Source: Clostridiales bacterium (GTDB taxonomy: Bacteria > Bacillota > Clostridia > Lachnospirales > Lachnospiraceae). Taken from it: 64,000 nt of DNA. The position numbers were made by a program, and so were the translations under genes. Shown one piece after another: positions 43,166-51,352 of this stretch. Positions within the stretch are counted from its first letter, which is position 1; each line of letters opens with the position of its first letter. The stretch spans positions 30,631 to 94,630 of the forward strand of contig DUNO01000023.1 in NCBI GenBank assembly GCA_012839295.1, given 5' to 3'. Under the pieces are notes generated by a model. The model saw only the letters and a list, made by a program, of their open reading frames with translations, had not been told where the DNA came from and ran no database searches.

Positions 43166-43555
43166 ATGCAGTATGAAAAGAAGAAAACCAGATCTGTACA
43201 GGGAATAGGAGAGGGGGGAGCGGAATACGAAATTGATGGACGGTGCCTGGTGATCCGGCTAAGGAATGAGCTTGACCACCATAATGCGGTCCAGATCCGG
43301 GAGGAAGCAGACAGGATCATAGACAGGAAAAATATCAAGCATATTATTTTTGATTTCTCGGGAGCCGGTTTTATGGACAGCGCCGGCATCGGCGTAATCA
43401 TGGGAAGATACCGCAAGGTTATATTCATTGGGGGAAAAATAGCGGTTTCCAATGTCAATTCAGCGGTTGACAGAATATTCCGCTTATCAGGACTATATAA
43501 AATTATTGAAAAATACGATACGGTGGAAAAGGCGCTTCAAATTTTGATGAAATAA
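43166..43555 (+). CDS. spoIIAA: Anti-sigma F factor antagonist
   Basis: 129 aa STAS-domain protein. Binds SpoIIAB to free sigma F in the forespore. The regulatory serine is in 'FDFSGAGFMDSAGIGVIMGR' then YR, the standard site phosphorylated by SpoIIAB. A roughly 20-residue N-terminal extension (KKKTRSVQGIGEGGAEYEID) precedes the usual start of the fold. SD AGGAGG. First gene of the spoIIA operon. Confidence 0.93.
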   Translation: MQYEKKKTRSVQGIGEGGAEYEIDGRCLVIRLRNELDHHNAVQIREEADRIIDRKNIKHIIFDFSGAGFMDSAGIGVIMGRYRKVIFIGGKIAVSNVNSAVDRIFRLSGLYKIIEKYDTVEKALQILMK

Positions 43556-43564
43556 TCCCGTAAA

Positions 43565-43684
43565 AAACTGCGGGTTTTTATGCCCAGGAAGCATGGGTAT
43601 AAAATAGCTTTGCAAGAAACTGCGGGTTTTATGTCCAAAAAGCATGGGCGTTAGTAGTGAAATAGTCTCGCGAAAGAATGCGAG
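43565..43684 (+). repeat. Tandem repeat between spoIIAA and spoIIAB
   Basis: AAACTGCGGGTTTT.ATG.CCA, then AGCATGGG and AAATAG.CT..GC.AG repeat at 43565 and 43617 (52- and 60-bp units), with a third partial start AATGCGAG. The 180-bp gap between two normally close genes consists largely of this. It may fold into GC-rich hairpins and change the SpoIIAA to SpoIIAB ratio. Confidence 0.65.
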
Positions 43685-43736
43685 CCATTCGTCTTGTGTA
43701 AGACGGGTAAGCCATTAGAAAGGGGAAGACAAAACA

Positions 43737-44303
43737 ATGAATGATAAGGTTGAAAAGAGTAAAACAAATGAGCAGACGGGTGGACCGAGTCCATGCCAGA
43801 ACATCCATGGCAGTTCGTGTAATGAAAGGCATGGACATGAGAACGAAATGAGGCTGGAATTTGAAAGCCGGTCACAGAATGAGAGCTTTGCAAGGACAGT
43901 CGTAGCAGCCTTTGCGGCGCAGCTGGATCCTACGATTGAGGAGCTGGCTGATATTAAGACAGCGGTGTCGGAGGCAGTAACTAATTCCATAATCCACGGC
44001 TATGTGGATGAAATAGGCATAATCTCAATGCATTGTTCAGTTTGTGAGAATGAGCTGACAGTAGAAATTATTGACCTGGGGGTGGGCATCGAGGATGTGA
44101 ACAAGGCAATGGAGCCCCTGTATACCTCAAAGCCTGAGCTGGAGCGTTCCGGAATGGGCTTCTCCTTCATGGAGGCCTTTATGGATGACCTGCAGGTAGT
44201 ATCCTCACCTGGATCAGGAACCCGGGTGATTATGAGAAAGAAGATAGGAAAGGCAGGGATAAACAAAAGGTTTATTCCCCAGGCATATGAAATGGAGGCT
44301 TAG
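43737..44303 (+). CDS. spoIIAB: Anti-sigma F factor, serine-protein kinase, with an unusual N-terminal extension
   Basis: 188 aa in the longest frame, against about 145 in relatives. Conserved sequence begins at [20 protein letters not shown]. The kinase/ATPase motifs '[13 protein letters not shown]' (N box), 'DLGVGIE' (G1) and '[16 protein letters not shown]' (G2) are intact. It binds sigma F and phosphorylates SpoIIAA. The first 37 residues are encoded largely by a hairpin repeat also found at three intergenic sites. ATG 43737 has a good SD (GGGGAAG). An internal ATG at 43848 matches the usual start but has a poor SD. Which is used is open. Confidence 0.9.
   Translation: MNDKVEKSKTNEQTGGPSPCQNIHGSSCNERHGHENEMRLEFESRSQNESFARTVVAAFAAQLDPTIEELADIKTAVSEAVTNSIIHGYVDEIGIISMHCSVCENELTVEIIDLGVGIEDVNKAMEPLYTSKPELERSGMGFSFMEAFMDDLQVVSSPGSGTRVIMRKKIGKAGINKRFIPQAYEMEA
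43789..43836 (+). repeat. GTCCATGCC hairpin repeat, copy 1 (within the spoIIAB frame)
   Basis: GTCCATGCC (43789-43797) pairs with GGCATGGAC (43828-43836). The loop contains CATGGC and TTCGTGTAATG, shared with copies at 45476 and 57133. About 50 bp of upstream sequence also resembles the copy at 45476. Confidence 0.8.
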
Positions 44304-44343
44304 TGGGCAGATGAAGTCAGAGAGGAAGGGAGCGAGATGAGAT

Positions 44344-45060
44344 GTGGATACGCTTGAACTGATTAAACTTTCAAAGAATGGTGACCGGGAGGCCAGAGAC
44401 CGGATAGTTGCTGAAAATGTGGGCCTGGTATGGAGCATTGTCCGAAGGTTTATGAACCGGGGCCATGAGATGGAGGATCTGTTCCAGATTGGCAGTATCG
44501 GCCTTATGAAAGCAATTGATAAATTTGATTCCTCTTATGAGGTAAAATTTTCAACCTATGCGGTTCCAATGATCACGGGAGAAATCAAGCGTTTCTTAAG
44601 GGATGACGGCATGATTAAGGTCAGCAGGTCATTAAAGGAATCGGCGATTAAAATACGTGGCGTCCGGGAACGGTACCAAAATGAGCTTGGGCGGGATCCG
44701 ACCTTTGAGGAGCTGGAAGAAGAGCTGGACATGGAAAAGGCAGATATTATCATGGCAATGGAAACCGGGACAGAGGTAGAATCACTATATAAGACCATTT
44801 ACCAGGGGGATGGGAGCCCCATATATTTAATTGATAAGCTGGCGGAGACAAAGGATGAAAGCGAAGATTTGGTGGATAAGCTTGCCCTACGGGAAATTAT
44901 TGCATCCCTGGATGATAAGGAGCAGGAGATTATCCGGCTAAGATATTTTAAGGACAGGACCCAGACGGATATTGCAAAGGAACTGGGTATTTCACAGGTT
45001 CAGGTGTCCAGGATGGAAAAACGGATTCTGAAAATTATGCGGGAGAGGCTTGGCGCATAA
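44344..45060 (+). CDS. sigF: RNA polymerase sigma-F factor
   Basis: 238 aa from a GTG start (spoIIAC). Region 2 is seen in 'RRFMNRGHEMEDLFQIGSIG' then LMKAIDKFDSSYEVKFSTYA, and region 4 in 'QTDIAKELGISQVQVSRMEK'. It directs early forespore transcription. It follows spoIIAB by 40 bp, in the standard spoIIA order. Confidence 0.95.
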   Translation: MDTLELIKLSKNGDREARDRIVAENVGLVWSIVRRFMNRGHEMEDLFQIGSIGLMKAIDKFDSSYEVKFSTYAVPMITGEIKRFLRDDGMIKVSRSLKESAIKIRGVRERYQNELGRDPTFEELEEELDMEKADIIMAMETGTEVESLYKTIYQGDGSPIYLIDKLAETKDESEDLVDKLALREIIASLDDKEQEIIRLRYFKDRTQTDIAKELGISQVQVSRMEKRILKIMRERLGA

Positions 45061-45187
45061 AGTGCTGCGCATTCATTTTTCACCGGTTAAAATACAAGAG
45101 CTGAGAGGATGGAAAATATCAACCATATATTTCCAGTATAGGAAAAGTGGTAATTCATATAATATTATCAAGAATATGGATAATCGT

Positions 45188-45221
45188 AAAAAGCATCAGG
45201 GATGACAACTGATGCTTTTTT
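45188..45221 (+). terminator. Terminator after sigF
   Basis: AAAAAGCATCA/TGATGCTTTTT with a 12-nt loop and T-run. It separates the spoIIA genes from the spoVA genes. Confidence 0.85.
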
Positions 45222-45264
45222 AATTCGCCCGGCATGGGCGGCGCTGAAAGGGAGTGATGGTACA

Positions 45265-45429
45265 ATGCAAATGAGGAGAAGAATGGTATGGCTTGCCGCT
45301 TTTTTAATTGTTACTGCGCTGCTGATTGGAATCTGTGTCACGCTATATGTAAAAAGACAACCCACTGAATTTGACGGTACGTTGGTAAACCAGAGTATCG
45401 TGTATGATGATAAGCTATCACCGGTTTAA
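45265..45429 (+). CDS. Small single-span membrane protein between sigF and spoVAC
   Basis: 54 aa: a basic start MQMRRRMVWLAAFLIVTALL, one transmembrane helix, and an outer-face tail ending DDKLSPV. A GGGAG lies upstream, though spacing is slightly long. Position between sigF and spoVAC suggests forespore expression. No family recognised. It is not one of the named SpoVA proteins. Confidence 0.5.
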   Translation: MQMRRRMVWLAAFLIVTALLIGICVTLYVKRQPTEFDGTLVNQSIVYDDKLSPV

Positions 45430-45475
45430 GGTGAAGGTTGAAAGAAGTAAATAAATGAGAAAAAGGAAGGACCGG

Positions 45476-45522
45476 GTCCATGCCGCACTTTCATGGCGAT
45501 TTGTGCAGTGAAGGGCATGGAC
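45476..45522 (+). repeat. GTCCATGCC hairpin repeat, copy 2
   Basis: GTCCATGCC (45476-45484) and GGCATGGAC (45514-45522), with CATGGC and TTTGTGCAGTG in the loop. It stands directly upstream of the spoVAC SD. Confidence 0.8.
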
Positions 45523-45556
45523 ATAAACATGATAAGGTTAGGAGATGGAGATTAAG

Positions 45557-46060
45557 ATGAGTGAGAAGAAACAAGTATCTGCCAAGGAAATTATCAATGA
45601 AACAGATACCCAGCAAAGAAATGAATATTTTAACCAGTATGTGAAGGATGTTACACCGAAGAACAGTATCCTGGGGAATACGGTCAAGGCGTTCCTGGTA
45701 GGAGGTATTATCTGTATCATCGGGCAGGCCTTAACGAACTATTATATTTACATGGGAGCGGATGAGGATACAGGAAAGCTGTATACCACCATAACCCTGG
45801 TGTTTTTATCCGTCCTGCTGACAGGCTTTGGTATTTATCAGAAAATGGCCAAATTCGGCGGGGCAGGAACCCTGGTTCCGATTACAGGCTTTGCGAATTC
45901 TGTGGCGGCACCGGCCGTGGAATATAAGAAGGAGGGACAAGTCTTCGGAATTGGCTGCAAGATATTCACCATTGCAGGCCCTGTAATCCTATATGGAATA
46001 TTCTGCTCCTGGGTCCTTGGGATAATTTATTACCTATTAAAATTATTAGGAGTTGTTTAA
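45557..46060 (+). CDS. spoVAC: Stage V sporulation protein AC
   Basis: 167 aa from ATG 45557, with GGAG 7 nt upstream (ATG 45545 is too close to its SD). Four hydrophobic segments. 'KAFLVGGIICIIGQALTNYY' and 'KFGGAGTLVPITGFANSVAA' are the conserved SpoVAC/AE motifs. Part of the channel moving Ca-dipicolinate into the spore and out at germination. Followed by spoVAD and spoVAE. Confidence 0.93.
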   Translation: MSEKKQVSAKEIINETDTQQRNEYFNQYVKDVTPKNSILGNTVKAFLVGGIICIIGQALTNYYIYMGADEDTGKLYTTITLVFLSVLLTGFGIYQKMAKFGGAGTLVPITGFANSVAAPAVEYKKEGQVFGIGCKIFTIAGPVILYGIFCSWVLGIIYYLLKLLGVV

Positions 46061-46126
46061 GGCTAGGCAGAAAGATAAAACTATAAAACAGCCCGGTTTC
46101 AGAGGCTTTGAAAAGGAGTTGTAAGC

Positions 46127-47182
46127 GTGACGGCAAATGGTAATAATCAAACGAAAATGGTTGGAAAACAGAGCATTCTCTTTCAAAATGCCCCATACAT
46201 TATAGCCACCGCTTCGGTGGCGGGAAAAAAGGAATCAGAAGGTCCATTAGGATCCCTGTTTGACATTGTCAATGAGGATCCCATGTTCGGACAAAACAGC
46301 TGGGAAGAAGCAGAAAGTGAGTTGATGAAAGAGGCCGCCGAGAAAGTAATTATGAAGGCGGGGTTAGCGAATTCGGATATCCGGTATCTGGTGGGAGGGG
46401 ACTTGCTGGGACAATTAATTGCCACCTCCTTTGGAATAGCAGAATTAAAGATACCTGTACTGGGAATTTACGGTGCATGCTCTACCATGGGTGAAGCGAT
46501 GTCCATTGGTGCCATGCTGGTGGATGGAGGCTATGCGGACAGGGTGCTGGCAATTACCTCCAGCCATTTTGCAGGTGCAGAGAAGCAGTTCCGGTTCCCC
46601 TTGGACTATGGCAACCAAAGGCCTTATTCTGCCACCTGGACGGTGACAGGCAGTGGTGCAGTTATTATTACGGGCGAGGATAAAAAGATCTCGAACCCGG
46701 CAGAAGCGGATGTGGTGATTAAAGGTATTACGACAGGGAAAATTGTTGATTACGGTATCAAGGATTCCATGAACATGGGAGCTGCCATGGCTCCTGCTGC
46801 TTTTGAAACCATTAAACAGAACCTGGAGGACTTTGGGCTGCAGCCCTCTTATTATGACAGGATCATAACGGGAGATTTAGGAGATGTAGGGTCTAAGATA
46901 TTGATTGACCTGCTTTTGGAGGCCGGCCATGATATCAGTAAAAACCATATGGACTGCGGCGTTGAGATTTTTGATAAGGAAAAGCAGGATACCCATGCAG
47001 GCGGAAGCGGATGCGGATGCTCCGCCATCACCTTTGCAGGCTATATATACAGGAAGCTGAAGACCAGGGAATGGAATAGGGTACTGTTCCTCCCGACCGG
47101 TGCATTATTGTCGCAGGTAAGCTTTAATGAAGGAAAGACGGTGCCTGGTATCGCCCATGCAGTTATGGTTGAAGCAAAATAA
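46127..47182 (+). CDS. spoVAD: Stage V sporulation protein AD
   Basis: 351 aa from a GTG with GGAG upstream. Thiolase-like fold: 'YGACSTMGEAMSIGAMLVDG' (nucleophile-like Cys region) and 'HAGGSGCGCSAITFAGYIYR'. SpoVAD binds dipicolinic acid. Standard gene order AC-AD-AE. Confidence 0.94.
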   Translation: MTANGNNQTKMVGKQSILFQNAPYIIATASVAGKKESEGPLGSLFDIVNEDPMFGQNSWEEAESELMKEAAEKVIMKAGLANSDIRYLVGGDLLGQLIATSFGIAELKIPVLGIYGACSTMGEAMSIGAMLVDGGYADRVLAITSSHFAGAEKQFRFPLDYGNQRPYSATWTVTGSGAVIITGEDKKISNPAEADVVIKGITTGKIVDYGIKDSMNMGAAMAPAAFETIKQNLEDFGLQPSYYDRIITGDLGDVGSKILIDLLLEAGHDISKNHMDCGVEIFDKEKQDTHAGGSGCGCSAITFAGYIYRKLKTREWNRVLFLPTGALLSQVSFNEGKTVPGIAHAVMVEAK

Positions 47183-47192
47183 ATAGAAGCAA

Positions 47193-47258
47193 AATAGATA
47201 TAGAAAGTAACACCTGTATCTATTTAGTGGCCGCAGGAAGTAACGCCTGTAGCTGCCC
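47193..47258 (+). repeat. Two hairpins with the same loop and different stems before spoVAE
   Basis: Unit 1: ATAGATA/TATCTAT around TAGAAAGTAACACCTG. Unit 2: GGCCGC/GCTGCC around AGGAAGTAACGCCTGTA. The loop GAA.GTAAC.CCTGTA is conserved, while the stem has changed from AT-rich to GC-rich on both arms together. Confidence 0.65.
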
Positions 47259-47292
47259 AAAGGATAGCCAGGCTGGAAAGGAGTTTAAATCT

Positions 47293-47649
47293 ATGGATTA
47301 TTTGAAAGCATTTTTAATTGGAGGAGCCATCTGTGCGGTAGTCCAGATATTGCTTGACAATACAAAGCTGATGCCGGGAAGGGTGATGGTAATATTGGTC
47401 TGCCTGGGCTCTGTGCTGGGGGCAATCGGTATTTATGAGCCCTTTGCAAAATGGGCAGGTGCGGGAGCCAGTGTTCCCTTAACCGGCTTTGGGAATGTGT
47501 TATTTAAGGGAATGAAGGAGGCCATTGACAAGGAAGGTTTCATAGGGCTTTTTAAGGGAGGCTTCACTGCCTCTGCCGTGGGCATATCCTCCGCCCTGAT
47601 CTTTGCCTATATTGCTTCCTGGTTCTTTAATTCCAAGATGAAAAGTTAA
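47293..47649 (+). CDS. spoVAE: Stage V sporulation protein AE
   Basis: 118 aa from ATG 47293 with AAAGGAG upstream. The longer frame from 47227 is repeat-derived. 'DYLKAFLIGGAICAVVQILL' and 'KWAGAGASVPLTGFGNVLFK' are the family motifs. Membrane component of the dipicolinate channel. Confidence 0.93.
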   Translation: MDYLKAFLIGGAICAVVQILLDNTKLMPGRVMVILVCLGSVLGAIGIYEPFAKWAGAGASVPLTGFGNVLFKGMKEAIDKEGFIGLFKGGFTASAVGISSALIFAYIASWFFNSKMKS

Positions 47650-47683
47650 AAGAAATTAGAAATATTAATGATGGGAGCACCGG

Positions 47684-47731
47684 GTCCATGCCACTATCTG
47701 TAGCGCTTTATACTTTGTTCAAGGCATGGAC
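47684..47731 (+). repeat. GTCCATGCC hairpin repeat, copy 3
   Basis: GTCCATGCC (47684-47692) and GGCATGGAC (47723-47731), about 35 bp after the spoVAE stop. The loop is more diverged than in the other copies. Confidence 0.78.
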
Positions 47732-47758
47732 ATAATCGCAAGCTTTAGGCCATAGGAA

Positions 47759-47820
47759 AAGCTGGTACAAATCCTGACAGGTCATGGTAATGAGTGTCCT
47801 GGAATTGTACCAGCTTATTT
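47759..47820 (+). terminator. Terminator of the spoVA genes
   Basis: AAGCTGGTACAA/TTGTACCAGCTT, perfect 12-bp stem with inner CCTGACAGG-type pairing, followed by ATTTTAT. Confidence 0.75.
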
Positions 47821-47840
47821 TATATAGCAGGATGGAAGCA

Positions 47841-47906
47841 GTGTGAAATGAAGATCATTTCACATCCGGCACCCGTGACCTAAAGGTCAAATGTTTGTCA
47901 GGGAGG
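47841..47906 (+). repeat. TGTGAAATG hairpin element, copy 1
   Basis: TGTGAAATGA-AGA-TCATTTCACA is a perfect 10-bp hairpin, followed by TCCGGCACCCG, the small stem TGACCT/AGGTCA, and AATGTTTGTCAGG. Abuts the stop codon of the penicillin-binding protein gene. Confidence 0.85.
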
Positions 47907-47908
47907 CT

Positions 47909-50680
47909 TTATGGCAGCAGATAATCGCTTATGTGGAAATTAACATCACCATCATCCGTACCTCCGCCCGTATTTGTACCTGAATCTGTATTAGGATCCG
48001 TATCAGGGTCTGTACCTGTATCAGGATCCATATTGGTGTCAGGATCCGTATTGGTGTTCGTATTAGGATCTGTGCCTGTACCCGGCGTATTGATGTTTGA
48101 ACCTGCCTGGCCCTTATGGATGGAGCAATAGGATTTAGGCAGCACATAGGGGGTATCAGCGGTCTTGCCGGTTTCCTCCTTGTTTAGGAATACCCCGGTT
48201 TTAACCTTGTTGACAGGGCAATTATCGGTGGCCAGGTCATGGGAAACAGTACAAACACTTGCCTGGACATGGACATCACATTTTTCGGTAGGCGCCGTAC
48301 CCTTGGCAAAATATTCGACCCTTACACTGTTGCCGCCCAGGTATTCATTACATAAGCCGTCCACTGCCAGCTTACCGGATTTGGTACAAATCTTAGCAGT
48401 TACAATGGAATCCGGGATAGTAAAATCCTTTGTTTCCAGGTTCTTTGCAATATGGATTTGTTCCATAATCGTCTTCCAGAGCTTCTTCGGGTAGAGGGTA
48501 TTTGACTGGAGGCGGTTATTATCAAAGCCGGACCATATGGTGGCGGTATAATAAGGGGTAAAGCCGGAAAACCATAAATCATAGTAATTCGAGGTGGAAC
48601 CGGTCTTACCTGCAACAGGCATATCGATCTTGGTAAACCGTATTGCTGTACCGGTACCCTTGGTCACCACATCCTCCATGGCGCTGGTCAGCAGGAAAGC
48701 GGTGGATTCCTTCATAACCTGCTCCCTCTGGGGCTTGTTTTCCAATAATATTTTTCCGTTATGGGCCACAATCTTAGTATAAAAGACGGGCTTTGTGTAT
48801 ACCCCGCCATTTGCGATGGCTGCGTAGGCTCCGGTTAATTCCAGGTTGCTGACACCATCCGTCAGACCACCCAGGGCCATTGGATAATTAATGTCGGATA
48901 CGACTCTTCCGTCGGCTTCCTTTCTGGATTCGACCAGGGAGGTAATCCCCAGCTTTGTCAGATAATCATAGCCCAATTGCGGAGTTACCTTTGCAAAGGT
49001 TTTAACTGTTACGATATTCATGGAATCATAGATACCCTGGCGCAGGGTAACCAGACCCTTATAAGAATTGCTGGAGGTCCAGTTATTAACCTCCCTGTTG
49101 GTGCCGGGATAATAATAAGGGGCGGCGTCATCCTGTACGCTGGCTAAGGTCAGGCCCACGGTATCTAAGGCCGGCAAATAGGTAGATAGGATCTTAAAGG
49201 TGGAACCGGGCTGACGGTAGGTGTTGGTAGCCCTGTTCAGTGTCCGGTTGCCCTCCTTCTCGCCACGGCCCCCAATGATTGCGACTACCTCGCCGTTTGA
49301 TTGGTCCATTACCACAAAGGACGACTGGGGCTGGATGGTCATGGTTGCCTTCTCACCCAGGATGGTATCACCTTCCTCGACCATTGCCTCCCGGAATGCG
49401 TCTATCTTTGCCTGCATATCCTCCTTATCCAGGAAGAGGGCAGAGAACTTGCTTCCGTTGTCATCCACGTACAGACGGTCCGGATCGTCGTAATCCTTAT
49501 AATAATCAAGTAAATCATTGGTATGGTAATGTATCGTAGAGCCGTCTGCCTTTTCAACAGATAAGGCATAGGCCAGCTCCCAGTAGGACACACCCATATC
49601 CGGGAAATTTGATTCATCGCTGTAAGCATCATCACAGATACCCTGGATGGTAGAATCCTGGGTGGTATAGATATCCAGGCCGCCGCTGTAGATCAGGTTG
49701 GAGGCCTGAGCCTCCGTATATCCCAGCTTTGTCTGCAGGTCTGACATGACCTGCTCGATTAATTCATCAACAAAATAGCTGTAGTAGGAGGTGGTGTCTG
49801 TTTTGGAATTTAATGATTGGATCCTGGAATAAACATCATCCTCCATTGCCACATCATATTCTTCCTGGCTGCAATGTCCCTGCTTTAGCATTTCCTTAAG
49901 GATCTCATTTTTTCTTACCTCATTCTTCTCCGGATAGTTAATGGGATTGTTATATACCGGTGTTTGTGCAATGGCGGCAATAACGGCGGATTCGGATAAG
50001 GTTAAGTCCTTTGCATTTTTATTAAAATACTTCTTGGCTGCGGTTTCGACACCGTAGGTTCCGGAGCCAAGGTTGCTGTTGTTTAAGTAATATTCAAGGA
50101 TAGTATCCTTGTCAAGCTTATTTTCCAGTTGGACAGCCAGGTATTGCTCCTGGATCTTCCGCTCCAGACGTTCGAAAAAGGTTGCTTCACGCCCCCCGTC
50201 AAACACCTGGTTTTTTAATAGCTGCTGCGTAATTGTACTGGCTCCCTCGGAAAAACGTCCGGTGGTCAGCCCGATTACGGCCGCACGGAAAATACCACGA
50301 ACATCAATTCCGTCATGCTGGTAGAAACGCTCGTCCTCGACGCTGATAAAGCAATATTTAAGGTATTCCGGCAGATCCTTCAGGTAAACGTACTCCCTGT
50401 TCGCATGTGCCCCAACCAGATACTCGATTTCATTGCCCTCCCGGTCATATACGGTGGTCGTATAGCCCTGGGGTACCACGTCGATCTGGGCTATGTCCGG
50501 GGCGCTGTCGATCAAACCCTTAACAAATCCAAGACCGGCGAAGGCACCGACTATGATGCAGGCCACAAAAACTACAATACATAGGCGGAACAAGGTGATC
50601 CTCGTTTTTGAAACGAGCCGGCGTGATGTTGATTTTATATGATGTTGTTTATTCTCAATTCCTTTTTTACTGAAATCCAT
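47909..50680 (-). CDS. Class A penicillin-binding protein (PBP1A type)
   Basis: 923 aa from ATG 50680 with GGAGGT 4 nt upstream. One N-terminal transmembrane helix, then the glycosyltransferase-51 domain ('ISVEDERFYQHDGIDVRGIF', 'GASTITQQLLKNQ'). The transpeptidase follows with the SxxK serine in 'RQPGSTFKILS', an SSN-like second motif and 'AGKTGSTSNYYDLWFSG' (KTG). A Cys-containing region ('CTKSGKLAVDGLCNEYLGGN') comes before a 45-residue Asp/Thr/Asn/Pro repeat tail. It polymerises and cross-links peptidoglycan. The tail is encoded by short tandem repeats and may vary in length. Confidence 0.93.
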   Translation of the reverse strand: MDFSKKGIENKQHHIKSTSRRLVSKTRITLFRLCIVVFVACIIVGAFAGLGFVKGLIDSAPDIAQIDVVPQGYTTTVYDREGNEIEYLVGAHANREYVYLKDLPEYLKYCFISVEDERFYQHDGIDVRGIFRAAVIGLTTGRFSEGASTITQQLLKNQVFDGGREATFFERLERKIQEQYLAVQLENKLDKDTILEYYLNNSNLGSGTYGVETAAKKYFNKNAKDLTLSESAVIAAIAQTPVYNNPINYPEKNEVRKNEILKEMLKQGHCSQEEYDVAMEDDVYSRIQSLNSKTDTTSYYSYFVDELIEQVMSDLQTKLGYTEAQASNLIYSGGLDIYTTQDSTIQGICDDAYSDESNFPDMGVSYWELAYALSVEKADGSTIHYHTNDLLDYYKDYDDPDRLYVDDNGSKFSALFLDKEDMQAKIDAFREAMVEEGDTILGEKATMTIQPQSSFVVMDQSNGEVVAIIGGRGEKEGNRTLNRATNTYRQPGSTFKILSTYLPALDTVGLTLASVQDDAAPYYYPGTNREVNNWTSSNSYKGLVTLRQGIYDSMNIVTVKTFAKVTPQLGYDYLTKLGITSLVESRKEADGRVVSDINYPMALGGLTDGVSNLELTGAYAAIANGGVYTKPVFYTKIVAHNGKILLENKPQREQVMKESTAFLLTSAMEDVVTKGTGTAIRFTKIDMPVAGKTGSTSNYYDLWFSGFTPYYTATIWSGFDNNRLQSNTLYPKKLWKTIMEQIHIAKNLETKDFTIPDSIVTAKICTKSGKLAVDGLCNEYLGGNSVRVEYFAKGTAPTEKCDVHVQASVCTVSHDLATDNCPVNKVKTGVFLNKEETGKTADTPYVLPKSYCSIHKGQAGSNINTPGTGTDPNTNTNTDPDTNMDPDTGTDPDTDPNTDSGTNTGGGTDDGDVNFHISDYLLP

Positions 50681-50721
50681 AATGACCTCCAATGCGATAG
50701 AACATTACCTGTCTGATGCTC

Positions 50722-50750
50722 ATTATAACTCATTCCGGGCCTGAAATAAA
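50722..50750 (-). promoter_or_regulatory. Candidate promoter of the PBP gene
   Basis: TTTATT, 17-nt spacer, TATAAT on the minus strand, 40 bp before the start codon. The rest of the 50751-51059 gap is AT-rich, with no recognisable gene. Confidence 0.4.
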
Positions 50751-51059
50751 GAAAAATTATCTTTGTTAATTTCTGTGACATAGGTAACCGTTTTTTTATT
50801 CCTTATTTTCCCCTATTTTGGGGGTAAAAAATCCGAAAAAAGGGTTCCATTTATGAGGAAAAAATACCATATATATACATGAATTCGAATAATAAATAAA
50901 GTATTAATCGATACCTATTCACGAAACGTGGAGTAATGTCGAAATATAAGGACGCCGATAAAATGGTGCGTTAAATAGTGTTTTTCAAATGGAATTATCA
51001 GTGTATAATAAAAATCGTCAGTTGTTTTCTGTTATATAATAAATTTGGGGGTAAAGTTC

Positions 51060-51350
51060 ATGAAACAGTTACAGTTACTTTTCAGCAACGAGGTATTGCT
51101 TGAGGATGCACGTGTGATGAAGCTAGACTATTGTCTTACTGAGAGAAGCTTGGAATCGGATCAAAATACCCCGTATTATGGGGTCAGAATCACAAAGCGA
51201 TTGGACGATAGTGTGGAAGCAGATGAAATCACCGGAATATCAACGTCGAGGGACGTTGTTGTGTCTATTATTAAAAAGCTATGCCAACATGAGGTGACGC
51301 CAATCTCCATGGTGGAAATTGTGGATGATTTGGTAACGCAAGGGGTTTAG
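51060..51350 (+). CDS. Small conserved clostridial protein (DUF6514-like)
   Basis: 96 aa from ATG 51060 behind GGGGG. 'MKLDYCLTERSLESDQNTPY' then YGVRITKRLDDSVEADEITG and ISTSRDVVVSIIKKLCQHEV resemble the DUF6514 family of Lachnospiraceae. No function is known. It ends 2 bp before the stop codon of the convergent yigZ-type gene. Confidence 0.6.
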   Translation: MKQLQLLFSNEVLLEDARVMKLDYCLTERSLESDQNTPYYGVRITKRLDDSVEADEITGISTSRDVVVSIIKKLCQHEVTPISMVEIVDDLVTQGV

Positions 51351-51352
51351 TT

